A DNA stretch of 64,000 nucleotides from Macrobrachium rosenbergii (GCF_040412425.1 NC_089766.1:48583297-48647296), one strand, 5' to 3'. Shown: positions 24,618 to 36,224, counted from the first letter of the stretch. Made by a program: numbers and translations. The notes: a model not told the origin generated them from the letters alone.

Positions 24618-25288
24618 AAAATAATATGAAATTTAGGCCGAAGTTCCTCAGATGAGCAGCTGCATTATCGATGCATTGGAACCTTAATGAGGTCATTCAA
24701 CGCTGAAAGCAGTAGTGGAAATTGATCCTTTTGGTAGTGTGGGTACCATATTATATTGCAATATTCAAGTGGACTACGTCGTACGTTTTATAATCATGTG
24801 TTCAGCTTTTCTTGTTTTGAAGTGCCGGAACAACATTCCCATTTTTGCTTTGCATTTTGCCAATAGAATTGCTATTTGATCCAATCAACAAGTATTCAAC
24901 TTTTTATCACATTGATTCAAGGTCTTAAATTTGAAGGCGTAACAGGAGGATAGCCTCTCTACTTAGTTGCACTATGAAACAATTGTCAGGAGAGGTTGGC
25001 AATCACTAAGTTTTCTATTTTGCAAAAATTCTTTTATCCATCTTCCTACTTTGTCAACAATGTTAAGGTGAAAGAAAGAGAATATGAACGTGAGGCACAG
25101 AACAATCTATTTTTCATTAAATGAACGAAAGGGGTCGCCTCTAGTCTTGCCAGTAGGGGCCTAAAGAACTTTGGGACGCTGCAAAGGACTTTAGTAATGC
25201 CTACAGCGCGCCACGGGAGGTCACTGACTGGCTAGGTGTAAAATTCACTCTTATATCTTTCTGCTAACTAACCCCTATGGGGTCATAG
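24618..25288 (+). mobile_element. Family A copy A9 interleaved with LINE fragments
   Basis: Family A blocks occur in correct order from ATTTAGGCCGAAG to CTAACCCCTATGGGG but spread over 670 bp by at least seven insertions. Inserts decoded on the minus strand are LINE pieces. 24726-24767 reads EYCNIIWYPHYQKD. 24999-25062 reads VDKVGRWIKEFLQNRKLSD. 25101-25120 is a 20-nt exact match to the reverse complement of 38117-38136, in the LINE remnant at 37-38 kb. The LINE pieces are also collinear, C-terminus at left. Either real mosaicism or an assembly artefact. Confidence 0.65.
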
Positions 25289-25991
25289 GTCTGTGTCATT
25301 TTTCATTTTCCCAACTCACCTTTTTGTTCCCAACAGGAGCCCAACTGACGCTTATCAATGCTTAGGACTATTCTCTGCGGATTTTTGCTTTTTTAATTCT
25401 TCAAGAATATTTCCAAGTCACCCTTTCATCTTGATCTCATCTACATAGAGAACTTACTTAAATAATATTATATACTTTATAGTAAGATTTACAACTCTCT
25501 CCTGCTATCAGACCCATAATAATAGTAGTCTAGATGATTTATTCTCAAATCGAAAAAGTATAAACCTTTCAAATATAGTTTTATTGTGATACCATGATTC
25601 AGGTCGATATAGCAATAAGGACTATACTACAATTATGTATGACATTGCTTTCTCAAGCAATCTCGGCGTATTTGATTTTTCTAAATAATATTCAGCCTAC
25701 ACATTTTGGTTTTTCTTTTTTAAGCTTTCACTAAATTTCGACTCAAGATATCATTGTTCCTGAATATTTGAAAGATTCAGCCTCAATAATCCTTTCTTCA
25801 TCTAGCGTTATTTCATCCCTTTGTTCATATGCTGGCGTTATTATTAATGTTATTTTTATTTCTTTTGAGTGTCATCTTTATATATGAAGCTTCCAATTAA
25901 GCAAGTTTTGTAACAGAATACATTGCATGGTCTAAATCTGTCACTTTCCATCATTTTTCCAATCTAAATCTTCTCTACCACCTTCGACCAC
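25289..25991 (-). pseudogene. Decayed LINE RT C-terminal remnant (minus strand)
   Basis: On minus, 25830-25746 reads EITLDEERIIEAE then SFKYSGTMIS-stop, matching the (V)xSFKYLGSxIS motif downstream of the RT active site in many non-LTR retrotransposons. 25632-25587 reads SLLLYRPESW, matching the LLYGxExW motif. The order is correct for a minus-strand element. Several stops and frame breaks; no intact RT. Clade not assigned. Confidence 0.6.
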
Positions 25992-26394
25992 TTTTAGTTT
26001 CCTGTGAAAGAAAACTATTGTGCCGACTATATCTGTCCGCCCGCTCTTTATTCTGTCCGCCCTCAGATCTTAAAAACTGCCGAGGCTAGCGGGCTGCAAA
26101 TTGGTATGTTGAACATCCACCCTCCAGTCATCAAACGTACCAAATTTCAGCTCTATAGCCTCAGTAGTTTTTATTTTCTTTAAGGTTAAGGTTAGCCATA
26201 ATCGTGCTTCTGGCAATTATATAGGACATGCCACCACCAGGCCGTGGTTAAAGATTCATGGGCCGCGGCTCATACAGCATTATACAGAGTCAATCGAAAG
26301 ATAAGTCTATTTTCGGTGGCCTTGATTATACGCAGTAGCGGCTGTACAGAAAACTCGATGGCGCCGAAGAAACTTTGGTGCATTTTTTACTTGT
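25992..26394 (-). mobile_element. Family C element, copy C6 (subtype I, minus)
   Basis: Complete in reverse: terminal hairpin with CTGTGAAAG first, ending GCATTTTTTACTTGT. The outside sequence TTTTATGACTCC matches the flank of C5 (inverted). Confidence 0.82.
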
Positions 26395-26572
26395 TTTTAT
26401 GACTCCTTAGTCCTCCCCTCCAAGGACATTTCTTTCATAATGCTCACCTCTGAATACACGGGTTTCCCAACATCATCTTAGGATAGTTTGACCAAATATT
26501 CTCTCTTACCTATTCTCGATCTTCATTTATCCTCATTATCTTGAGCACTTTGCGCGTTCTTCTTTGCATTCA
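26395..26572. other. Spacer between opposed family C copies
   Basis: Unclassified. The C6 (minus) and C7 (plus) copies around it form a head-to-head inverted pair. Confidence 0.4.
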
Positions 26573-26961
26573 TTCCGAAGTTTTTTTCGGCGCAATCGAG
26601 TTTCCTGTACAGCCGCTACAGCGTATAATCAAGGCCACCGAAAACAGATCTATCTTTCGGCGGTCTCGGTATAATGCTGTGCGAACCGCGGCTAATGAAA
26701 CTTTAACCAAAGCCCGGTGGTGGCCTTTCCTAGATCGTTGTCAGAAGCACGATTATGGCTAACTTTAACCTTAAATACAAAAAAGACTACTGAGGCTAGA
26801 GGGCTGCAATTCTGAATTGTTGATGATTGGAGGGTGGATGATCAACGTACCAATTTGCAGCCTTCTAGCCTCAGTGGTTTTTAAGATCTGAGGGCGGACA
26901 GAAAAAGTGCGGACGGACAGACAAAGCCGACACAATAACTTTCGTTTACCGAAAACTAAAA
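26573..26961 (+). mobile_element. Family C element, copy C7 (subtype I)
   Basis: 5' hairpin CCGAAGTTTTTTTCGG, H2 and central hairpins present, terminus CCGAAAACTAAAAA. Lies 180 bp from C6 in opposite orientation. Confidence 0.82.
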
Positions 26962-27337
26962 ACCAAGTTTCTTCACAAACTTTATTTTCAAAGTGGCCTT
27001 TTTCTTAAGCATTCCAACGTGATTTTGCAAAAAGCAATTCCTACGCGATTCTTTGGAATCTTCCATTCCGAATATTGCAGGCGTTCGGTAGTTCTTCGCT
27101 GGTTCGATATCCGATATCAAATCGAGTGATAGCGTAGATTCACTCAGCCTTTTCTTAGTAAAAGTATCTCATTTATGAATTTTTTTTTTTCCTTTATTAG
27201 TTCGCCGGAGAAGTTTTAAATTCAGACATGGAACGTTAACTTTCATATTATTGGTTTTTACAAGAGTATAATTTATTATTTGCATTAGTTTTCTATAGTT
27301 ATCCACTGATGCTGCTCTCTTGGCTTGTCTGTGTCAG

Positions 27338-27389
<52 letters not shown>

Positions 27390-27734
27390 GAACTCTCATT
27401 TGGAGAACTTAAAAGAAACCAATTATGGCTCCTTATCGGGTGTCAATCATCATCAGTGACAGAACAGTCAAGAGGCTTCTTCTTCTTCTTCTTCTTCTTC
27501 TTTCTTCGTGCAGACCAGAGAACTCCTCATTCAGTGTGGTTGTTGAGGAGTCATCAGCTCTCGTTTTGGGCGCGTATTTTTCTACGCCTCATCCTTCACT
27601 TGACGTATTTATTTTGTCTCAAGGAAAAGAATATTTTTTTTTTATTTCCTCTGCGTACGGTTTCGAGGTTATTGAAAAATTTATTTGATTCGAAATGCAG
27701 GTGTTCTCCATGTCACTGGCCAGATTCACAGTAA
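26962..27734. repeat. Spacer with (CT)n and (CTT)n
   Basis: (CT)n at 27341-27384 and (CTT)n at 27476-27504; otherwise unclassified. Confidence 0.6.
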
Positions 27735-27782
27735 TCTCTCTCTCTCTCTCTCTCTCTCTCTGGAAATATTCTGCATGAACAT

Positions 27783-27813
<31 letters not shown>

Positions 27814-27986
27814 GGAAATATTCTGCATGAACATTATTTACTTTCTAGATTCGAATCTCTCTCTTCTCTCTCTCTCTCTGGAAATATTCTGCATGAACAT
27901 CATTTATTTTCTAGATTCGAATCTCTCTCTCTCTCTCTCTCTCTCTGGAAATATTCTGCATGAACATTATTTATTTTCTAGATTCG

Positions 27987-28054
<68 letters not shown>

Positions 28055-28240
28055 GAAATATTCTGAATGAACATCATTTATTTTCTAGATTCGAATCTCT
28101 CTCTCTCTGGAAATATTCTCTGAAGATCATTTCTTCATAGATTCAAATTTCTCTTTCTAGATTTTGGAAATATTCTGAATGAACATAATTTATTTTCTAG
28201 ATTCGAATCTCTCTCTCTCTGTCTCTCCCTGGTAATATTC
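27735..28240. repeat. Composite tandem array: (CT)n plus 50-bp spacer
   Basis: About seven units of a variable (CT)n followed by GGAAATATTCTGCATGAACA, TTATTTWCTTTCTAGATTCG and AATCTCTCTCT. The spacer is conserved while the CT length varies from 4 to 40 repeats. The reverse complement of the same unit occurs at 60930-61135. Confidence 0.85.
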
Positions 28241-29018
28241 TGCATAAACATCGGATTTTATTATTACAGAATATCTTGCGTACAAGTCTCGAGAATGCAA
28301 AGTACCCAAGAAAATTACTGTGAATATATACTCTTTTAATGCTTCAAACTTCCAAGCACAAAATTTCCGGATTAAAATTTCGCCCACGACGTCTGAAAAC
28401 ACACCCAAAACAAAATTTAGAGAGCCTGGCTCTATCCTTCCTCAAATTTTGGGAGACCTGAGGTTTTTTTTTTTTTTTTTGCGGGGGCGGGGAGAAGTTT
28501 TTACAAGGTCTGCTATTCCTGACCTTTCATTCTTAGACCTTTGGAATTTTCCCCACGATGACTCGAACGCTTTGCTTTTGTCTGCTTGATGTAGTACGAT
28601 TATATATAATATTACAATTACAAAATACTGATTAGATTAAATAAGCCAACTTTAAACATTGATGGCAGTTCATTACCTTTGTGCATAATGTGAATATGTT
28701 TTAAATCATCACGTCCCTGTTTAAAAAAATGATTTAGGTTTATCTTTTAATCTTTAGAACTTTATTGTATTTTGTAATTGTAAATACCATATCCATGTCT
28801 TTTGCTCATTTCGGCTGATTTTTCGAAAATGGTACAACTAGATTTGTACCGCAACGTCAAAAATAGAGTTAAAAATATGCTTTGGATATTCAACGTCCTA
28901 AAATTCATCAGTGTTCTGTAAATTCTATTCAACGTTTTTATTCTGGAAGGTCATTGCTTTGAAAGCTTGTGAATAACTACACGAATTTGAAACTATGTCG
29001 AAAACATGATAATTTTTT
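28241..29018. other. Unclassified sequence
   Basis: Poly-T/G-rich patch at 28463-28495. No gene recognised. Confidence 0.3.
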
Positions 29019-29319
29019 TAATATAAAATTTAGACCAACGGCCAAGCACTGGGACCTAAGAGGTCATTCAACGCTGAATGGGAAATAGACAGTAAGAAGG
29101 TTTGAAAGGTGTAACAGGAGGAAAACCTCGCAGCTGCACTATGTAACAATTGTTAGAGAGGGTGGAAAGTCAGGTGGGAGAAAGAGAATATGAACGGAGG
29201 GACAGTAAATGAATGAAAGAGGTTACAGCGGGGGGCCGAAGGGACGCTGCAAAGAGCCTTAAGTAATGCCTACAGTGCACCATGTGAGGTGCACTGACGA
29301 CACTAACCCCCTGCAGGGA
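29019..29319 (+). mobile_element. Family A retroposon, copy A10
   Basis: Full length; terminal hairpin CCCCCTGCAGGG. Confidence 0.8.
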
Positions 29320-29409
29320 TGTTAGTTTTGAACCAGAATCTACTGAATTCCCTCTGTAGAACTTAAGAACTACAGTAACTTCCAAAATGGTAATTTACAT
29401 ACCAAAAGA

Positions 29410-29755
29410 CTTAGAAGTTCTCCAAAGTTCCAGAGGTCCTTTATTCCTCCTCTCAACGCTGGACTCTGGAACAGCCTCCCTACTCAGGAATGTCGTGCGG
29501 TTGGAACTTCTTCTTCTTCAGAAGTTCAAGCGAGGTGTAGTGCATTACTAACCTAATGCTGTTCTTCTTGTATTTTAATACTTTTTTATCTGTTTATTAT
29601 TTTATCTTTTAATAAGTGGGATCTCATCTTTCTGTATTTCCCTTTACTTCCTCTTACTTCTTCCTAATGAACACCATAATATTCTTTGAAAGCTTGAATT
29701 CCAAGTCAGTGGCCCCTTTGGTGGGCTTGCTCCATATGAATAGGTTTCATCTACC

Positions 29756-29823
<68 letters not shown>
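29410..29823 (+). pseudogene. Family B LINE 3' end with ORF remnant
   Basis: About 110 bp of the ORF C-terminus (frameshifted LWNSLP region, then LLQKFKR), the 3' UTR, shared block and (AAT)n at 29756-29823. The CTT codons before QKFK are expanded to four. Confidence 0.72.
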
Positions 29824-29826
<3 letters not shown>

Positions 29827-30083
29827 GAAGTAGGGAACTCATCACAGCTGCTCCCCAAGAAGCTGGAACCACAAAAACACGCACCAAAAAATTCAATCTC
29901 ATTATTCTGTTTATGTTACAGCCTTAAATACCAGAAGAAAATATGATGACAATTTCAAGCCTCGATTCCGAAAAGCCAAGATGGCGTCAGACCCATTAAC
30001 AGTCTCTTGATTGTGAGTTACAGCGAGGCGACGGAGTAATTTTTCATGCTATCCCTAATCGCGCAGGTCATTCAACTTCTCCT

Positions 30084-30137
<54 letters not shown>

Positions 30138-30280
30138 AAATTAAACTCGGTAACAAAGTTAAACTGTTCCACTAATCGTGTTACAAACTATTCAGGCAGT
30201 TATAACAGCGCTATTTATTATTCCAGAAAGTGATTTTGTTAACAGAATTTTATCCGACAATCGAGCTTTTCTTATAGTTT
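29824..30280. repeat. Spacer with (GA)n
   Basis: (GA)n at 30088-30136; otherwise unclassified. Confidence 0.65.
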
Positions 30281-30668
30281 TAAGTTTTCTGAGAAGAAAA
30301 CTATTGTGCCGGCTTTGTCTGTCCGTCCGCACTTTTTCTGTCCGCCCTCAGATCTTAAAAACTACTGAGGCTAGAGGGCTGCAAATTGGTATGTTGATCA
30401 TCCACCCCCCAGTCATCAAACATACCAAATTGCAGCCCTCTAGCCTCAATAGTTTTCATTTTATTTAAGGTTAAAGTTAGCCATTATCGTGCGTCTGGTA
30501 ACGATATAGGCCAGGCCACCACCGGGCCGTGGTTAAAGTTTCCGGGGCCGCAGCTCATACAGCAATATACCGAGACCAACGAAAGTTGGATGTATTTTCG
30601 GTGGCCTTGATTATACGCTGTACAGAAAACTCGATTGCGCCGAAGAAACTTCGGCGCACTTTTTTTAT
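30281..30668 (-). mobile_element. Family C element, copy C8 (subtype I, minus)
   Basis: All four hairpins present; the 5' hairpin is perfect (GCGCCGAAG-AAA-CTTCGGCGC in this orientation). Confidence 0.85.
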
Positions 30669-30923
30669 TTTATAGGAAGACCGACGGAATTGGTAATTTA
30701 ATACAGTACCCCGGACGTGGGATTGATCCCGAGAAAAGAAAGGCATCTAACATTGCCACATTCGTACGATAACTCCTGAATCATGGATGCGTCCCCTAAG
30801 AAGATATAACAATATCAGTTCCATCATACTTATGCGTACAAGGCTCATCAGCACACGTCGAATACGAAGACAAATGTTACGCTATTCAACTCTATTTTTT
30901 CTGTATGTGCCTATGTATAGATG

Positions 30924-31016
<93 letters not shown>

Positions 31017-31204
31017 ACATACACACATATATGTGTGTTTGTATGCGACGAATAAAATGCATGCATTAAAGAATTGCATAGGAAAGCTTTTCCAGACACT
31101 TGCAAAATGACCGGACATACATCTGCAACACGAAGAGTGTGGCATGAACCAGGCATCTTTCCCATTAACACACGCACTACGAATCATGAGAATAATCATT
31201 CAGT
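30669..31204. repeat. Spacer with (TA)n, 83 bp
   Basis: (TA)n at 30930-31012 with CATATA-type borders. A tRNA-like GGGATTGATCCCG palindrome at 30721. No gene. Confidence 0.7.
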
Positions 31205-31334
31205 TTCGACTGCATTCAATATATTACAGAGCCTGCCTTGATTTCACGTCGTCTGCAATCGTTTTTCCCCTCGGCTTACTTAAGAAGTTCAAGAGAAAGA
31301 TGCAACGCATTACTACCCTGATGCTATTTGTCTT

Positions 31335-31369
<35 letters not shown>

Positions 31370-31495
31370 CTCCCACCCAGACCTTAATTTACTTTATTAC
31401 AGAATCTTATGGGTAAATTCACTCGCCCTCTGAGCCTGCCTTTATTACACGTCGATGCAACCGGTTTTTTCCCCTTGGATTCCATTTAACTGTCG
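31205..31495. repeat. 50-bp direct duplication around a truncated family B tail
   Basis: GAGCCTGCCTTGATTTCACG and TCGTTTTTCCCCTCGG (31228-31275) recur as GAGCCTGCCTTTATTACACG and GGTTTTTTCCCCTTGG (31431-31474). Between them, 31284-31369 is a family B LINE end (AAGTTCAAGAGAAAGATGCA, then (AAT)n) lacking most of its 3' UTR. Confidence 0.6.
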
Positions 31496-31654
31496 CTTTT
31501 ATTGTAAGATTACCGACTTCCCCCTCGCGATGCGGCCGTTAAATCTCACGTTGTAACTGTTCACTTTTCTACGGCGAGGCAACAGTTTTTTAGGCGAGAG
31601 AACGAAGCCTTGATTTTATGGCGCGTTTCATGCGCCGTTGTACAATTAGTCTCG

Positions 31655-31932
31655 CTTTTAGTTTTCTGGAAAAGAAAACTATTGTCTGTCCGGCTTTATT
31701 CTGTCCGTCCTCAGATCTTTATTCTGTGTTGATCATCCACCCTGCAATCATGTACCAAATTCCGTCCTCAGATCTTAAAGACTACATGGTGCTTATGGCA
31801 GGCTAGAATGGCCGTGATTAAATTTCATGGGCCGCGGTTCATACCGCATTAACCACCGGAAAATAGATTTATTTTCGGTGGCTTTGATTATATGCTCTAG
31901 CGGCTGTCGACTGCGCCTAAGAAACCATTTCT
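31655..31932 (-). mobile_element. Family C element, copy C9, degraded (minus)
   Basis: The terminal hairpin is good, but the central hairpin has lost most of both arms. The H2 hairpin CCACCGGAAAATAGA/TTTATTTTCGGTGG is kept. Confidence 0.7.
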
Positions 31933-32037
31933 CAGCGTCCCTCCAGTTTTTCATCAAACATAGGACACCAATGTTTTGCAGCCCTCAAAAAGAAAGATAG
32001 TAAGGATATCATATATAATATTATATATATATATTTA
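31933..32037. other. Short spacer
   Basis: Ends with (TA)n at 32018-32033. Confidence 0.4.
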
Positions 32038-32322
32038 TAGGTTAAAGTTAATTTCTGCCATAACGGTGCTCAGGTGGGCAACGATATAGAGGTCTAAAAG
32101 AAGTCGGAACCACCACATGGCCTGGGTAATTAAATTTCATACCAGGGTTTTCCCCAACTTCCCGACTCAGCAATGACCCAATGGACAACATTTCATATCC
32201 CTTCAGCGTTATATCGAGACCACCGAAAGATAGATTTATTTTCGGTGGCTTTGATTATATGCTCTAGCGGCTGTACAGAAAACTCGACTGCGCCTAAGAA
32301 ACTTCGGCGTATTTTTACGTGT
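32038..32322 (-). mobile_element. Family C element, copy C10, partial (minus)
   Basis: 5' half of family C only. GGTGGCTTTGATTATATGCT and TAGCGGCTGT are shared with C9 and not with other copies, so C9 and C10 probably share a recent origin. Confidence 0.7.
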
Positions 32323-32569
32323 TTTTTTTTTTTAAATGCTATTTCAGAAATAAATTTGACTCAGCGGGTCGAGTAACTGAGTCCAGTTTTTCTGTGGTGG
32401 TCCAAAACGATATGCAAGCAGTTAGGACACTTTTCTAATGTTCTGCACTTGTATGGCCCAGTGGGTAACGCCCTTGCTTTCCACCTGAGAACCTGGGTTC
32501 CGACGTGAGTCAGAAAGATATTGTGTGTTGATATCTTATTCACTCAGAAGGATAATATATGAAATATCC

Positions 32570-32621
<52 letters not shown>

Positions 32622-32735
32622 TTACTTCTTTATATATATATATATATATGCTTTCCATAGAGACCTGGGTTCGATCCCGACGTGATATACGTGACTGTTG
32701 AATTTCGAATGAAGAAAAAGGTATAGAAGTTGCGA
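32323..32735 (+). mobile_element. SINE D copies with (TA)n tail
   Basis: tRNA-like head: A box TGGCCCAGTGG (32454-32464), B-box region CCTGGGTTCCGACGTGAGTC, then TCAGAAAGATATTGTGTGTT and (TA)n at 32573-32619. A second partial head (GACCTGGGTTCGATCCCGAC, about 32661) follows another (TA)n at 32631-32649. Confidence 0.7.
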
Positions 32736-32739
32736 ATGA

Positions 32740-33900
32740 AGAAAAACTGATTATCCTGATTATCCACATACTGTACGTGACACAGGAAGAACTGCAAGAC
32801 AGAGAAATATGGTTATAAGCAGAACTGGTAAAATGGTTAGTGTTGGCGACTGTACGGATAAAACAAATAATGACTGAAGTGAGGTGCACATCTGAAACCG
32901 TATGCGGGAAAGTGACTGGTTTGGTGTCAAAATGAGAATGTGTCAAGTCTCTGTGGCTGTTTAATACTTTTTGTGGACGGAGGGACACTAGAGGTCATTG
33001 GAAGGGCATCAAAGATGCATGAAATTGTGGGATAGGAAAATGTCTCATGGAATGAGAGTGAAATTCTGTTTTCAATTGTAATGGGATTAAACTGGGATTA
33101 GCAAGTAGGAATTGTAGAAATTATTGAATGAGTTCCAAAGCGTTTGCAAAGGGGAGGAAGGTAATTGCATATATTAGCAAGAGAGTAAAACTGGAAGATA
33201 CAGCAATAAATATTAGTATAGGTGGTGGTAGAACGGAAGATGTAAATATGGAGGAACACACGGTGGGAGGATGAAAGGACAAGCAAGTCAAAGAACAAAT
33301 GAAGTGAGGCAGATAATCCATGAAAGACGAGGTTGGAATACATGTGGGGACTGTTGAACCAATTCTCCTTGATGGAAGTACAGTGTGAATGCTGAATGCA
33401 AATGAAATAAGAAGGAGACTGAAGAGATGAACTGTTTTGTGTTGTAAATGTGACAGAAGAAGAACTGAAAGAATAAGAAATTGGGAGATAAGCAAAAGTG
33501 GTAAAAAGTTTAATGCAGGTGACAAAAAAATGGATTAGTGTGTTCTAAGATGGTTTGGTCATGTAGGAAAAATGGGTGATTATAGGTTGTTAATAACAGC
33601 ATATACAACTCGGGAGCATTGGGATCAAGAGAGAGAGCCCTACAAAGGGTGGAGAAACAGTGTGAAATAAGTACTGGCTGGGAAAACTGGATGATTACAG
33701 GTTGGTAAAACCAGAATAATTCAGGAGCACTGGGATGAAGAAAGAAAGAAAAAGTGACAGAGAGAAACTGTGTGAAAGAAGCACTGGAAACGATTTTCCT
33801 CACAATTGAGGGAGTTTTTCGCACAGGGGGCTCATCAACAGTTCTGCCGTTAGAAAGAGGAGCGTGGCAGAGACTCCTGATTTCTCTTCTCATGAGAAAA
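32740..33900 (+). pseudogene. Decayed LINE RT C-terminal half
   Basis: Collinear motifs of a non-LTR retrotransposon ORF2 in shifting frames. SLWLFNTF at 32948-32971 resembles the SPWLFNxF motif before RT motif C. LNEFQSVCKG is near 33125. PILLDGSTV, stop, MLNANE at 33359-33405 resembles LLYGSEVWxLNA. VLRWFGHVGKM at 33542-33574 is the well-known RWFGHVxRM motif. NCVKEALE is at about 33766-33789, and GAWQRL near 33860. The YADD-containing block is not recognisable. The last 110 bp are tandemly duplicated (33565-33680 and 33679-33787). Open frames on the minus strand here are shadows. Dead element; clade not assigned. Confidence 0.7.
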
Positions 33901-34202
33901 CGCCAATTTGCTAAAAAAATTCTGTACAATGGACCTCATTTTCTATATACACGCTTGGAACACCTTTCCCATCAGACTGTTTCGCCAAATTGCCCTCGTT
34001 TCCCCCAATCAAGAAGGACATTTGCATTAAAAAAATCCCTGAAATAGGAGAACAAATTGCAAAATCTGGTCGTTGTAGGCTTAAGCGCCTAAGTCCTCTG
34101 ACGCTGGAGGCTTAGCTATAATTCGAGCAACGAGCTCTTTCTGGGGCTCTGAAGGGTAATATCAAATCATTATGTGCAACGCTTACGGTGCCATTAATGC
34201 GT

Positions 34203-34251
<49 letters not shown>

Positions 34252-34296
34252 TTATTCGCACATGGATGCGCCAATGGAGACAAAAGTGGGTAGGTG

Positions 34297-34374
<78 letters not shown>

Positions 34375-34598
34375 TGTTATATGATGCATGTAATCATTTT
34401 CTAATATTATAAATAAGCAGACGAATGTGAGGAGAGTCTGGCACGTATTCATAATCTTAATAATGTACTATTTAAAATTTCTCTACACATATATGTGAAA
34501 CAAGGCCAAAAATGCCACCACTTTGGTAAGCAAAGTTCCACATAGCAGAATGCACATAGGCAAAAAGAGTAGCTTAATGAAATTATGTTGAAATGACA

Positions 34599-34663
<65 letters not shown>

Positions 34664-34942
34664 AACACTTAAATTTTCAGAAGTACTTCCAACATCATAG
34701 CTAATAAAGAAAACATATCAATCTAGATTTATGCATTTGTAATCACTGAATAAAATGTATGATTTCACCATGACCTAATACAGTCAATTATAAAACATAA
34801 CAATAAAACAAACTCTCTACAACTTAGGACAAAAATACACGTCATATTTGTATTCCTTTTCGTAACAAGGTTAAAGTACCAAGTACATTATTATAAATGA
34901 AATCAATGTCAAATCTAGAATGGACTGAATAAACAATAATAA
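33901..34942. repeat. Spacer with (GA)n and (TA)n
   Basis: (GA)n at 34208-34247 and 34303-34371, (TA)n at 34601-34661. A perfect palindrome TAGGCTTAAGCGCCTA-like block at 34077-34092. No gene recognised. Confidence 0.65.
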
Positions 34943-35062
34943 ACAAGTAAAAAATGCCACGGCCATGTGGTGGCCTGTGTTGTTGGCACCTATAGAGGCG
35001 CCAGACGCACGATCATGGCTAACTTTAACCTTAAACAAAATAAAAAACTACTGAGGCTAGAA
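34943..35062 (+). mobile_element. Family C element, copy C11, internally deleted (subtype II)
   Basis: Starts ACAAGTAAAAAATGC, jumps directly to CACGGCCATGTGGTGGCC, then TGGCACCTATAGAGGCGCCA. It stops within the left arm of the central hairpin (ACTACTGAGGCTAGAAAAC). Confidence 0.75.
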
Positions 35063-35218
35063 AACTCCACTACAGAGATCACGTAAGGAATTAAAAAGAA
35101 GAGTGAATCGACCTGAGAAATGAGCCATTCGTAGGGCATACCTTTTCTTGGGGTGGGAACGTTAACTTTGAATGACTTACCTAACCTAATATCATCTAGA
35201 GCTTCGTCGATATCGGAA

Positions 35219-35409
35219 TGAAATTTAGAATTTAGGCCAAAGGTCTAGCGCTGGGACCTATGAGGTCATTCAACGCCGAGACGGAAATTGAGAGTAAGGG
35301 GTTTGAAAGGTGTAACAGGAGGAAAACCTCGCAGTTGTAATATGAAATGTCAGGAGAGGGTGGATAGCAAGACGGAAGGAAGAATATGAATGGAGGTACA
35401 GTAAAAGGC
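35219..35409 (+). mobile_element. Family A retroposon, copy A11, 3'-truncated
   Basis: 5' two thirds only, ending at GGAGGTACAGTAAAAGG. 35063-35218 before it is unclassified. Confidence 0.78.
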
Positions 35410-36224
35410 CCTTACTTTCCATATCTCTTCCACTCTTATCTAACTCCTTCTAGATCTTTCTCTCCTCCTACCTAACACTTCCTAATTATCCACTGTTTCA
35501 ACTGTTTCAAATTCCTGGTTACCTTTACTCTCATAACCTTCTCCCTTGCAAATCTTTTTCAATGGTTTCTCAAGCTTTTTCCCACGATGCCCAATCCAGA
35601 CTGTAGCCTCTACTAATATCACTCATTTCACACAAATCAAGCTCCGGATTTTCATGTCACGACTTTGTACCCGCATCTAAAATGCTTTCTCAAGACTTAT
35701 CCACATCACTCCAACCCTGTTAGGATTTCAAGATATCAAGCCTTTTTGGAGACGTAAGATCTCCTATCTTCCACGCTACTTTTTCACCAAACCAGTCACT
35801 CTCTCCCGTCTGCATACTGTAGTTCATACTTAACTTGATCGCAAGAATTTGTATCCCTCTCAACACTTCATCATAAGGATTTATATCCCTCTAAACATTA
35901 ATGAATTAAATTTACATAATATGACACTATATCAAGAGTAACAACATCTAAATTGCTCAAAATAAATAAATTCATCAGGGAATATCTGACGCAAGAAAGG
36001 CAGAATGAACAAGAGCCAAGAAACGCCTCATAACCAGCGAATTAAGCAGGCATTTATTAATCTCAAATCCACGAATATTATTGCCCTCCGAGGCCCACAG
36101 AAAGCGCCGTAAACAAGATCTAATAAGGAAGAGCCTAAGTCCCTTCCTCAGTAAGTCATCATATGAACCATTTCGGTTTTCACGTGTTTCATATATCAGT
36201 CGCCGTACCCTTTATTTTTTCTCA
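35410..36224. other. Unclassified sequence, possible LINE remnant on minus
   Basis: On minus near 35800-35770 GACTGGTTTGGTG is identical to part of the LINE remnant at about 32912-32925. No decodable motif, so LINE ancestry is only suspected. Confidence 0.3.

Noticed and set aside
33510..33929. 139-aa minus-strand frame
   Set aside because: Antisense shadow of the plus-strand LINE remnant, whose motifs VLRWFGHVGKM and NCVKEALE are clear.
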